A DNA stretch of 64,000 bases, taken from Photobacterium leiognathi. GTDB taxonomy: Bacteria > Pseudomonadota > Gammaproteobacteria > Enterobacterales > Vibrionaceae. Made by a program: the position numbers and the translations under genes. The stretch lies in assembly GCF_030685535.1 (NCBI RefSeq), contig NZ_CP131599.1, positions 868,001-932,000 of the forward strand, written 5' to 3'. Below, in pieces: positions 8,340-16,377 of the stretch. Under the pieces are notes generated by a model, which worked only from the letters and a program-made list of their open reading frames with translations, was not told where the DNA came from and made no database searches. The first letter of the stretch is position 1; every line of letters starts with the position of its first letter.

Positions 8340-9794
8340 TTAGTTTTGACCTTGAATAATACGGGTTAATTTAGGTGCAATTAGCAATGTAATAAGTGCA
8401 ATTACCCCTGTTGCGATACCAATTTCTTGGAAAACAGTACTGTATAAATGCAAGGTTTGTTGCGGATCAGTAATTCCCTTTGGTGCTGCTGTTAATGTTG
8501 CCACCCAGCCTGCAATTACCGCAGCGGTTGCTGATGTTAAAAACCACATACCCATTGCAAAACCCATCATGCGTTGTGGTACTAACTGAGCAATCATTGC
8601 CAAACCTAAACCAGAAACAAGTAGTTCACCAAGTGATTGTAATAAGTAGCTAAATACTAACCAGTTAGAACTTAATAGCCCTTTGCTATCTGCGAAATGG
8701 CTGCCTAAGGTTAAGACTAAGAATGCACAACTACATAGCACCATACCTAAGGCAAATTTGTATGGCATTGAGAACTTTTCACCAGCTTTGTTATAAACCA
8801 TCGCAAGGATTGGGCTGCTAACCATGATCCAAAACGGGCTAAGTGCTTGGAACTGCTCTGGTTGAACATCAACACCAAAGATATTGTGGTGAATATTATG
8901 AATAGCAAAGAAGTTTAACGAGGTTGGCATTTGGAAATACAACACGAAAAACACGATACCTTGTAGCATCAGTACAAAGGCCACTAACATTTTTGCACGT
9001 TCTAAACCTGTTGTTTTCGCTACTTCTTTAAAATAAAGCGCAACAATAGTAACACCCACAATTGCTAAGATAAGGTGAGCATAAAAGACGTGTTGTAACA
9101 AATAAGCACTAACTAGGCTCAGTACAATGGTACCAAGAATAATAAGCAGGTACTTCCCAACATTTACCGACTTTTTATCAGGTTCTGAACCAATATTTTG
9201 TACCAAACGACGGCTAATCACGAAGTTTGCAATGGTGATCAATAGACCAATAGCACTTACCCCAAATGCCATGCCATAGCCTAACTTGCTTGAGATCCAA
9301 GGTGTTAATAGCGTTGAAATAAACGAGCCGAGGTTAATCGCCATGTAATACATGGTAAATGCACCGTCTAATCTCGGATCATTTTCTTCATACACTTTTG
9401 CCAACAAGCTTGATGGGTTTGCTTTAAATAAGCCGTTACCCATAGTAATAAAGCCCATAGCAATGAAAATAAGCTCTTTACTATTAAACTCACTCGATGC
9501 TGAAAAGCCTAATAAGGCATAACCAATCATTAGCACTATTGCACCTAAAACAATGGTGCGTTTTGTACCAAGGACTTTATCACCTACCCATCCACCAATC
9601 GCAATGGAACCAAACACTAATGCTGAGAAAGCCCCAAAAAGCGTAAAGGACTCAGCTTCCGTCATTGCCAGTACATCAACTAGATATACAGTGAGAATGG
9701 CTTGCATGCCATAGAAGCCAAAGCGTTCCCAAAATTCTATAGAGAAGATGAGATAAAAGGGTTTTGGCTGTTTAAAAACGTTGAGTTCTGACAT
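8340..9794 (-). CDS. dtpA: Di-/tripeptide permease DtpA (POT family)
   Basis: Proton-coupled importer of di- and tripeptides in the inner membrane. Collinear with E. coli DtpA along its 484 residues: FKQPKPFYLIFSIEFWERFG carries the ExxERF proton-coupling motif, GGWVGDKVLGTKR the loop signature, and GNGLFKANPSSLL and DPRLDGAFTMYYM the substrate-site helices. MPTSLNFFAI and AQLVPQRMMGFAMG are also conserved. Twelve or more hydrophobic segments are evident. Transcribed alone leftward, with a 268-bp gap on its 5' side shared with the divergent haem-motif lipoprotein gene. A second, more distant POT gene occurs at 49288. Confidence 0.93.
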   Translation of the reverse strand: MSELNVFKQPKPFYLIFSIEFWERFGFYGMQAILTVYLVDVLAMTEAESFTLFGAFSALVFGSIAIGGWVGDKVLGTKRTIVLGAIVLMIGYALLGFSASSEFNSKELIFIAMGFITMGNGLFKANPSSLLAKVYEENDPRLDGAFTMYYMAINLGSFISTLLTPWISSKLGYGMAFGVSAIGLLITIANFVISRRLVQNIGSEPDKKSVNVGKYLLIILGTIVLSLVSAYLLQHVFYAHLILAIVGVTIVALYFKEVAKTTGLERAKMLVAFVLMLQGIVFFVLYFQMPTSLNFFAIHNIHHNIFGVDVQPEQFQALSPFWIMVSSPILAMVYNKAGEKFSMPYKFALGMVLCSCAFLVLTLGSHFADSKGLLSSNWLVFSYLLQSLGELLVSGLGLAMIAQLVPQRMMGFAMGMWFLTSATAAVIAGWVATLTAAPKGITDPQQTLHLYSTVFQEIGIATGVIALITLLIAPKLTRIIQGQN

Positions 9795-10062
9795 ATTAGT
9801 TCTCTTATTTTGCGTTTTAAAGCATTTTTTTAAGATATTATCACGCAGTATTTAGGAAAGAGTATTTATGTGCTGAAACATAAGTTTGTAAATTGCATAT
9901 ATAACCCAGCAGCATCAATATCCCCTTTAGCAATAACTCTTCCTTCACTATAGAACATTCCTGTTTTTGTTCTGCGATTCTTAACTCTGAAATCTCGTTA
10001 CACTTTTAGTCTCACTATCATGTTTTAAGTTGCTTTACTTCCGATAGATATGGGACTTAATC

Positions 10063-11358
10063 ATGAAACTATCTTCACTCTTAATTGTGCTTACTTCACT
10101 GGCCTATATGGGATGTGGCGGTGGAGGCTCTGATGATTCATCAACAAATTCTACACAAGATGCTGCAGATACGGTTACTGACGTCGACGACCAGGTAGAA
10201 ATTCAGATTGAAGATCAACAAAATGTACCTAAATTTGCTGTGGAAGATATTGCTATTGGCTATTATGGTCTTATTTACGATGAATCAGGAAAAGGGCTGG
10301 AGATAGATAAAGATCAAGTTCTACTAATGCAAGACAAGTTAATTAACGATGTATTACTTAATCTCGATGACGAGCAACAAAAAACATTCACTGAAACACA
10401 AACTGCGTTTGAAGCATTAAAAGACTCGGAAAATGTCGATAAGGTGTTATTTAAGAATAGCCTTATTGATGCCATGCTAAGCAACGCTGATAAATCGGTA
10501 CAAGATAAGTATTTCCCTTCTTTCCGTTTATTTCGCCATCACACTCACCTGCTTTATCCTATTTCACGTTTAGCGGACTACTCTTGGATTCTTGATTTTC
10601 TTAGCCAACGTTCGTTACTAGAGCACTTAATTCTTATTCCACCGCAGCAACAAGATTCCGATGATTACATTGAAACCTGTCGTGATAACGATGTACCAAT
10701 CCCGCCTGATTGGGGTTCAAATGATTGGGAATACCGTGGCGTTGCAGAAACTGATTTCTTAGGCAGTGATCGCACTGAAGTATGGGCGTATAGCGATCCA
10801 GCTGTACCAGGGGCTTGTATGGCATTACCTCGTTGGCGTATTAATGAAGCAGCAGGTATCAACGAAGTGGATTTATTGGGTATCATATGCCAGAGTGCAA
10901 ACACAGGGAAAGCCTGTTTCTGGGACAATATTAGTAAAGAAACCGGACAACGTATTCGCGGCGGTGAAGATCTCACGTTCAAAATTGCCGACATTCATAA
11001 TGGTGATATGCTCGGTGAAAACTGTACCCAATGCCATCGAGGTAAGAATGTTTTCTTAATCCACCCTGGTACCGCTATCGATATTTCCAATGACTACGAT
11101 ATTGATCCTAATGTACGTTATCAGCCAGTATCATCACAAGGTTGGACTAACCCTCCTGCCTTTGCAGAATTAGGAGATGGGGCTTGTGCTGGATGTCATG
11201 AAATCGGTGATCTTTCCTTCAGCTATTGCAATATGCTATTGAAAAAAGCTGCAAATCTAACTATGCCTAATGCTGACAATCCTGCTGGCTGGGTTGGCGA
11301 TGATTCTTTCTACGGCACACATATCCAAGCCATGATTGATGAAAGGTGTTCACCTTAA
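10063..11358 (+). CDS. Lipoprotein with two haem c-binding motifs
   Basis: Unrecognised 431-residue secreted lipoprotein. A short hydrophobic signal ends in the lipobox AYMGC (Cys about residue 18), followed by a Gly/Ser/Asp-rich acidic linker. Near the C-terminus are two CXXCH motifs, CTQCH and CAGCH, about 55 residues apart, predicting two covalent c-type haems in the periplasm. Extra cysteines (ETCRDND, PGACMAL, IICQSA, KACFW) are scattered. The middle is rich in Trp, Asp and Pro and resembles no domain I can name. It could be an electron carrier or an oxidoreductase subunit. It appears to be a single-gene transcription unit. Confidence 0.8.
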   Translation: MKLSSLLIVLTSLAYMGCGGGGSDDSSTNSTQDAADTVTDVDDQVEIQIEDQQNVPKFAVEDIAIGYYGLIYDESGKGLEIDKDQVLLMQDKLINDVLLNLDDEQQKTFTETQTAFEALKDSENVDKVLFKNSLIDAMLSNADKSVQDKYFPSFRLFRHHTHLLYPISRLADYSWILDFLSQRSLLEHLILIPPQQQDSDDYIETCRDNDVPIPPDWGSNDWEYRGVAETDFLGSDRTEVWAYSDPAVPGACMALPRWRINEAAGINEVDLLGIICQSANTGKACFWDNISKETGQRIRGGEDLTFKIADIHNGDMLGENCTQCHRGKNVFLIHPGTAIDISNDYDIDPNVRYQPVSSQGWTNPPAFAELGDGACAGCHEIGDLSFSYCNMLLKKAANLTMPNADNPAGWVGDDSFYGTHIQAMIDERCSP

Positions 11359-11554
11359 TAATAAACACCTTACAAGGTCGGTACTTAATGATTACACCAT
11401 TTTGGCATCCGTTGCTGATACCCGAAATAAAGACTATCACTTGCGAACTTACCTTTCTCCACAGCAATGTAAGATAAATATTGTTGAAGCACTTGAAGGC
11501 ATAGACGCAACGAAAGTGATTGAAATGGAATCACCACATACTTATAAAATGTGA
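11339..11554 (+). CDS. Possible small hypothetical protein
   Basis: A 71-codon frame overlaps the last bases of the haem-motif lipoprotein gene. Its C-terminal half (YLSPQQCKINIVEALEGIDA) looks protein-like, but I know no family and see no good ribosome binding site at its start. It could be a small translationally coupled gene, the tail of a decayed gene, or noise. Confidence 0.25.
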   Translation: MKGVHLNNKHLTRSVLNDYTILASVADTRNKDYHLRTYLSPQQCKINIVEALEGIDATKVIEMESPHTYKM

Positions 11555-11618
11555 CAGCACAATTTGCTCAAAATAAAAAACGTATAACGCTCAAAAAGTT
11601 GTTGGCAATAAACAAACA

Positions 11619-11646
11619 GACCAGTCGTTATCGACTGGTCTTTCGT
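11619..11646. terminator. Bidirectional terminator
   Basis: GACCAGTCG (11619-11627) and CGACTGGTC (11632-11640) form a perfect 9-bp stem with loop TTAT. T-rich tails occur on both strands, and it lies between convergent genes. Confidence 0.88.
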
Positions 11647-11659
11647 TTGTTCAGATTAA

Positions 11660-11983
11660 TTAACCACTAGTTAATTTAACTGTGTGCCCTTTCTTTTCAA
11701 GGTGAGCTTTGATCACATCACGCTTATCACCTTGAATTTCAATACTACCGTCCTTTACAGAACCACCACAGCCACACACTTTCTTCAACTCTGCCGCAAT
11801 TAATTTTAGTTGAGTATCTTCAACATCTAACCCGGTCACAATACAAACCCCCTTGCCTTTGCGTCCTTTTGTTTGACGTTGAATACGTACGATACCATCG
11901 CCTTTTGGACGTTCAGGTGCTACTTTTTCTTCTTTAATTCGACCAGTTTCGGTTGAGAAAACTAAACGGCTGTTATCATTCAT
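11660..11983 (-). CDS. yciH: YciH, SUI1/eIF1-like translation factor
   Basis: A 107-residue bacterial homologue of eukaryotic initiation factor eIF1. In E. coli YciH is reported to affect initiation accuracy. The SUI1 domain fills the C-terminal two-thirds: RIQRQTKGRKGKGVCIVTGL, then AAELKKVCGCGGSVKDGSIE and IQGDKRD. The lysine/arginine-rich loop and the CGCGG strand are hallmarks. Length matches E. coli YciH (108). Transcribed leftward alone, ending at the bidirectional terminator at 11619. Confidence 0.95.
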   Translation of the reverse strand: MNDNSRLVFSTETGRIKEEKVAPERPKGDGIVRIQRQTKGRKGKGVCIVTGLDVEDTQLKLIAAELKKVCGCGGSVKDGSIEIQGDKRDVIKAHLEKKGHTVKLTSG

Positions 11984-12104
11984 TATGCAATCAGTCTCAT
12001 TATTTGCGGAGTTAATGTGAATAAGCCTTAAAGTTCAGGTATGAGCCTTGCTTATTCACTTTCAGCTAATATTATCAAGAAAAGAACACTAAACGGAACT
12101 GCTT

Positions 12105-12734
12105 ATGATTCGGAACATTGTATTTGATTTTGGTGCCGTGTTATTTCAATGGAAGCCTCAACATATTGTTGAAACTTTCACTCAATCTGTTGATGAGCAG
12201 ACTATTTTAATGCGTGAAGTGCTGGGACACCCAGACTGGCTTGAACTTGATCGTGGCACCATGCTTATTGCTGAAGAAATCCCGAAATTTGCAGCAAGAA
12301 CGAGTATCTCCGTTCAACGTATGGAAGACTTCTTTAATCATATTCAATTAAGCCTAGAGAAAATTCCTGAAACTGAAGCGTTATTTTTTAGATTACTAGA
12401 TCAGAATTACCCACTTTATTACTTAACAAATATGTGCAGTGCTTTTTTTGAAACCCTTTATGAAAAGCATCATTTCATATCGTTCTTTGATGGTGGCGTT
12501 GTCTCAGGCAAAGAGCTGACAATGAAACCAGAGCCTGAAATATTCCTTCTTTTATGCAAACGTTATGAACTAAATCCTCATGAATGTTTATTTATTGATG
12601 ATCATTACCCTAATATTGAAACCGCAAAAGCGTTAGGATTTAACACCATACATTTTACACCTACTCAATCTTGTATTGATGAGATAGAAGAACTCCTTGC
12701 TACATTTAGTATAAAAACACAGTTAGTTAAATAA
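12105..12734 (+). CDS. HAD-IA family phosphatase, YihX-like
   Basis: Haloacid dehalogenase-superfamily hydrolase, probably a sugar-phosphate or nucleotide phosphatase. Motif I is VFDFGAVLF with the nucleophile Asp; the usual second Asp of DxD is replaced by Gly, as in E. coli YihX (alpha-glucose-1-phosphatase). Motif II is YYLTN, motif III the Lys in MKPEPEIF, motif IV FIDDHYPN. The 209-residue length and helical cap between motifs I and II fit subclass IA. The substrate is not readable. It lies 80 bp before the zinc-protease-like gene on the same strand. Confidence 0.88.
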   Translation: MIRNIVFDFGAVLFQWKPQHIVETFTQSVDEQTILMREVLGHPDWLELDRGTMLIAEEIPKFAARTSISVQRMEDFFNHIQLSLEKIPETEALFFRLLDQNYPLYYLTNMCSAFFETLYEKHHFISFFDGGVVSGKELTMKPEPEIFLLLCKRYELNPHECLFIDDHYPNIETAKALGFNTIHFTPTQSCIDEIEELLATFSIKTQLVK

Positions 12735-12814
12735 TTTCTGACACATATTTGAACCAATGAGCATGAAATAAGTCTATTATTTGAAAGAATAATAATGTTC
12801 ATTCAGGAGTACGT

Positions 12815-13327
12815 GTGAAAAACATTCTTATCTCTGCGGTGCTATTACTTGCCTCAGGAACAACATTCGCATCACCACAATGTGATGGAAAATCAATTGT
12901 GGGTCCAGTTGAAACGATCCAAGTGAAAGATTTAGGGATTAGCTACAAAGCCCGTATAGATACAGGTGCTAATACAACGTCGATTAATGCTTACGATATT
13001 AAAGTTGATGGCAAGCCTGATACTGATGATAGTAAAAAAGCGATGTACGACAACTTAGGTCATATGGTTACGTTCAAAACAAAAAACGAACAAGGTCAGG
13101 AAGTTTCTCATACAGCTAAGATAATTAAAGTAAGCAAAATCCGAAATGCCCAAGGTGTTGAACGTCGTTACGCGGTAGTGATGGACTTAATTTGGAATGG
13201 TCAAAATAAAGCAATTCCAGTGAACTTGCGTGATCGCAGCAAGTTAGAATACAAACTATTAATTGGTCGTAACTGGTTAGCAAATGACTACCTTGTTGAT
13301 GTGACCAAAAATGATGAAGACGATTAA
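12815..13327 (+). CDS. RimB/retropepsin-like 'Zn_protease' family protein
   Basis: Secreted single-domain protein of the family annotated as ATP-dependent zinc proteases (RimB/PF05618 type). It has a retropepsin-like fold signature: ARIDTGANTTSINA (about residues 48-61) carries a DTGA motif and KLLIGRNWL matches the second conserved strand. An N-terminal signal (LISAVLLLASGTTFA) predicts periplasmic location. The GTG start at 12815 is supported by AGGAG six bases upstream. The family's activity is poorly defined, and the protease label should be treated with caution. A strong terminator follows. Confidence 0.82.
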   Translation: MKNILISAVLLLASGTTFASPQCDGKSIVGPVETIQVKDLGISYKARIDTGANTTSINAYDIKVDGKPDTDDSKKAMYDNLGHMVTFKTKNEQGQEVSHTAKIIKVSKIRNAQGVERRYAVVMDLIWNGQNKAIPVNLRDRSKLEYKLLIGRNWLANDYLVDVTKNDEDD

Positions 13328-13347
13328 GATTTTTGTCGCTAATAGAC

Positions 13348-13377
13348 AAAAAAGCCTGCATTGAAGCAGGCTTTTTT
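13348..13377 (+). terminator. Terminator
   Basis: AAAGCCTGC and GCAGGCTTTTTT form a GC-rich stem extended by A-T pairs, 20-50 bp after the preceding stop. It is symmetric enough also to serve the convergent DUF3319-like gene. Confidence 0.88.
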
Positions 13378-13416
13378 ATGAACTGTGTTTTACCAAACGA
13401 TAATGCTGTCGCAAAA

Positions 13417-13776
13417 CTATTGTGCTTTCGCTCGTTTTTCTATCACTTTATCAAGGTATTGCTTAATAGATGTCGCATTACCTTTTAAAAGTTGACCTCG
13501 CAACAATAAATACCATTCATTGGGTTTCCCCGTATCATTACGAATGATGAATCCACGATAATTCTCTGATGTTGAACTCGTTGCGGGCTTTGAGGCTGGA
13601 GATGAGAATTTCTGAGGATGAATAAAAGTGCTCATATCTAACCACCAATCGACGCTTTTTTTCACCTCGGTTAATGTGCCGCTGACAGAATTTCCTTTAA
13701 TCGAAGTCGTCCAGTCATTGGTGATACCCGTTGTATTTTCAATCGTATATCCACGGTGAAAAATCCGTTTTTTCAT
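13417..13776 (-). CDS. DUF3319-like protein with an internal repeat
   Basis: A 119-residue soluble protein that resembles the Vibrionaceae DUF3319 family (function unknown). Two homologous halves are visible. RGYTIENTTGITNDWTTSIK at the N-terminus aligns with RGFIIRNDTGKPNEWYLLLR in the second half, and each is followed by G-x-L-x-G and a helix beginning EVKKSVD or SIKQYLD. The halves are joined by a Ser/Pro/Thr linker. The ATG at 13776 has AGGA 9 bases upstream; a TTG at 13806 would extend the frame without better support. Confidence 0.72.
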   Translation of the reverse strand: MKKRIFHRGYTIENTTGITNDWTTSIKGNSVSGTLTEVKKSVDWWLDMSTFIHPQKFSSPASKPATSSTSENYRGFIIRNDTGKPNEWYLLLRGQLLKGNATSIKQYLDKVIEKRAKAQ

Positions 13777-13987
13777 AGAGTTGATTCCTGCTCTACCTTC
13801 AAACAACTTGATAATAATGAAGTTGCAATCAGTTATAAATACACAACAATTTAATCACGTTGTCTTAATTATAACTAGTAATTTCATACTACTAGAACTT
13901 TCTTTGGTTATTTTTTGCCTATCTTGTTCAAGTTTATATGTTATAATTTAACTTAAATATAAAGTTATAGTGCATTAGGTATCTCTA

Positions 13988-14956
13988 ATGGCAAAAAAGA
14001 TCCCCGTAATTGATAGCGAAACGCAAAGAAGTTCAAGCATTGCTGAATTCAGCCAAGTATCAGATAACATCTCTATCTGGCAAGCGCTCACCCATAACCA
14101 TTACGCAGCAAATACATTGGTGGCATTTAAGAACGATTGGAACCACTTCTTGGTATTTTGTGAAAAGAACAAGGTCGCACCACTTCCGGCTTCTGCATCA
14201 ACGGTTCATCGTTTTATCGAAAAAATGGCAGAAAGTCGTAAACTATCAAGCCTTAAGCGTTACGTTGTCACCATAGGGTTAATCCATAAATGTCATGCCC
14301 TACCTAACCCGTGCCAAAGCCAAGAAATCAAATTAGCGATGCATAAGCAACGACTTGATAAACATGATGATTATACTCATGCACAAGGCTTTAGAGATGA
14401 CCACTTACAAGCCCTGCTAGATACCTTCTCGATCTCTACAAAACCGAAAGACGTTCGTGATATGGCAATTTGGGCTATCACCTTCGAAGCGATGTTAAAA
14501 CGCTCTGAAGTGGCAGCCTTAACCATTGATAACGTCGAAATTGAACCTTCGGGCTTAATTAATATCACTGTTGATGAACGCATTATTGCGTTAAGTGACG
14601 TGTCATCGAAGGCGGTACAACGCTGGTTAACCCTTGGTATGATCGTTCAAGGTTATCTGTTCAGACGCATCGATCGTCATAGCAATATCGGTGATAACCC
14701 ACTGGATCACTCTTCTATTTATCGTGTATTCCGTCGTGCCAGCCAAGAGTTAGATTTACCTACTGATGTCATTTTCTCAGGGCAATCTCCTCGAGTTGGG
14801 GCCAGCCAAGATCTGGCAGATGCTGGATTAACCGTGAGCCAAATACAGCACCAAGGTCGTTGGCGAAGCCCTGCCATGCCAGCGCAATATATTGGACAAC
14901 GTGGTAAACGCGATAATGAATTAAAGAAATTTGCGAAGAAAAACAGCGATAAATAA
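13988..14956 (+). CDS. Solitary tyrosine recombinase/integrase
   Basis: A 322-residue site-specific recombinase. An N-terminal SAM-like core-binding domain (about 20-120: NTLVAFKNDWNHFLVFC, ASTVHRFIEKMA) is followed by the catalytic domain. Box I Arg is in LKRSEVAALT. Box II reads GQSPRVGASQDL where many relatives have GHSxRVG, so the usual His is Gln. The GRW motif and the nucleophile Tyr in AQYIGQ are present. No excisionase, phage genes, att duplication or cassette array is visible, so it is a stand-alone recombinase of unknown substrate. A CTAGTA/TACTAG inverted repeat lies upstream at about 13875-13895. Confidence 0.85.
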   Translation: MAKKIPVIDSETQRSSSIAEFSQVSDNISIWQALTHNHYAANTLVAFKNDWNHFLVFCEKNKVAPLPASASTVHRFIEKMAESRKLSSLKRYVVTIGLIHKCHALPNPCQSQEIKLAMHKQRLDKHDDYTHAQGFRDDHLQALLDTFSISTKPKDVRDMAIWAITFEAMLKRSEVAALTIDNVEIEPSGLINITVDERIIALSDVSSKAVQRWLTLGMIVQGYLFRRIDRHSNIGDNPLDHSSIYRVFRRASQELDLPTDVIFSGQSPRVGASQDLADAGLTVSQIQHQGRWRSPAMPAQYIGQRGKRDNELKKFAKKNSDK

Positions 14957-14972
14957 CTTAACATCCACCAGC

Positions 14973-15018
14973 AAAAAGCCCGTTAACTACTTGCTTATAA
15001 GTATGTTAACAGGCTTTA
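14973..15018. terminator. Terminator between convergent genes
   Basis: AAAGCC-C-GTTAAC pairs with GTTAACAGGCTTT with one unpaired or bulged base; an inner TACTT/AAGTA pairing can extend the hairpin. It lies between the recombinase gene and ddl. Confidence 0.7.
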
Positions 15019-15041
15019 TATTTAGCTAAATGTGGTGATGA

Positions 15042-16037
15042 TTACTTCACAGCGTTCTTGATTGCTTGTTCAATAAACTCAGCAAACTTATGACCATGAT
15101 GCTCTAACATCTTAGGGAACATTGAAATTGGCGTCATACCTGGGAAGGTATTGATTTCATTTAGTAAGATTTCGTCATCTTCGCTTAGGAAGAAGTCAAT
15201 ACGAGAAAGATCTTTTAGCTTCATTTGTACGAACGCTTTACGTGCGTAAGTACGGATCGCTTCAACTTGTTCTTCTGTTAAGTTATCAGCTTCAACTTTC
15301 GTTGTTGATAGGCTGTCTGAGCTGTATTTTTCTTCGTAGCTGTAGAACTTATCCGTCGGGCAAGAGACTTCACCTGGCTTGGTGATCACTAGCTCATCAC
15401 CGTATTGGTAAGCAGCAATTTCTAGTTCACGTGGACGAATCGCTTTTTCAATCAGCACTTGATCAGAGTAACCAAAAGCATTGTTTACAGCATCCGTTAA
15501 CTCTTGTTCAGTGGTTACACAGTAACAACCTACCGATGAACCCTGACATGCCGCTTTAACGAATACCTTGCCCCACTTTTTAAATGCTTCAAGTGCTTCC
15601 TGATGCGCTTCTTGGTTATTTTCACTTAGGAAAACGTAAGGCGTGTTAGGAATGTTTAGCGCATCAAACCACAGTTTAGTCGTGATCTTGTTAAAGCAAT
15701 TTGTGCTTGCTTCAGCACCACAACCAAGAAATGGAAGACCAGCCAATGTTAGTAAAGATTGCAGATCGCCCGTTTCGCCAGGGAAACCGTGAACACAAGG
15801 AATAACGTAATCAATGGCAACTTCTTGATCGCCAACAATCAATGTTTTATCTAGGTTTAACTCACATGGACGATTTTCAGAATCTAACCAACCGTCATTT
15901 TTCGTCATTTCTACACGAGTGTATGTAACGCCATTGATCGTTTTTAGTTGTTCTTCGATAAAGTTCGCTGATACGAGAGAAACTTCATGCTCGGCACTAC
16001 CACCGCCGCATAGTAATAAAACATGGATAGAACTCAT
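15042..16037 (-). CDS. ddl: D-alanine--D-alanine ligase
   Basis: ATP-grasp ligase making D-Ala-D-Ala for peptidoglycan precursors in the cytoplasm. Seen: the N-terminal GGGSAEHEVSLVSA, VIPCVHGFPGETG, VFVKAACQGSSVG (ATP-grasp), LIEKAIRPRELE, and the C-terminal metal/phosphate site SRIDFFLSEDDEILLNEINT followed by FPGMTPISMFP. The glycine-rich start and length of about 331 fit Ddl. Three consecutive ATG codons occur at 16043, 16040 and 16037; I chose the third because AAGGG is then six bases upstream. No mur or fts neighbours occur, so this is the stand-alone (DdlA-like) copy. Confidence 0.95.
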   Translation of the reverse strand: MSSIHVLLLCGGGSAEHEVSLVSANFIEEQLKTINGVTYTRVEMTKNDGWLDSENRPCELNLDKTLIVGDQEVAIDYVIPCVHGFPGETGDLQSLLTLAGLPFLGCGAEASTNCFNKITTKLWFDALNIPNTPYVFLSENNQEAHQEALEAFKKWGKVFVKAACQGSSVGCYCVTTEQELTDAVNNAFGYSDQVLIEKAIRPRELEIAAYQYGDELVITKPGEVSCPTDKFYSYEEKYSSDSLSTTKVEADNLTEEQVEAIRTYARKAFVQMKLKDLSRIDFFLSEDDEILLNEINTFPGMTPISMFPKMLEHHGHKFAEFIEQAIKNAVK

Positions 16038-16257
16038 CATCATCCCTTGTAAATGCCGCTAGCCAATCGGATACGCTAACGTAAAATAAGTAATAACTTT
16101 GATATAGATAAAACCAATGCAAAATCGTCAAAGTCTGTGTGAACAACATAGTAATCAAAAAACACGAAACTGTGCACCCTCTGCTCGCGTGATTAGTGAT
16201 TTATTTTAAGTTTAATTACTTACTTGCTTAGTAAATCAGCGCATCTAACACACCACT

Positions 16258-16294
16258 AACAATCAAATGAGAGTCTTCAACAATCAAATGAGAG
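16258..16294. repeat. Two direct copies of a 16-bp sequence
   Basis: AACAATCAAATGAGAG occurs at 16258-16273 and exactly again at 16279-16294, a period of 21 bp (two helical turns), in the 340-bp gap between ddl and the SPOR lipoprotein gene. It could be a paired binding site for the ddl promoter or a small tandem duplication. I see no other feature in that gap except the terminator at 16316. Confidence 0.55.
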
Positions 16295-16315
16295 ACATCG
16301 CACAATTTTACTCAA

Positions 16316-16347
16316 AGAAAAAAGCCACTTACCGCAGTAAATGGCTT
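16316..16347 (-). terminator. Terminator of the SPOR lipoprotein gene
   Basis: On the minus strand AGCCATTTAC pairs with GTAAGTGGCT (one T-G wobble) around TGCG, then TTTTTTC. It follows the lipoprotein stop by about 30 bp. Confidence 0.85.
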
Positions 16348-16377
16348 CTCGCTATAACCTTGAAACGTAGGTTTTAA

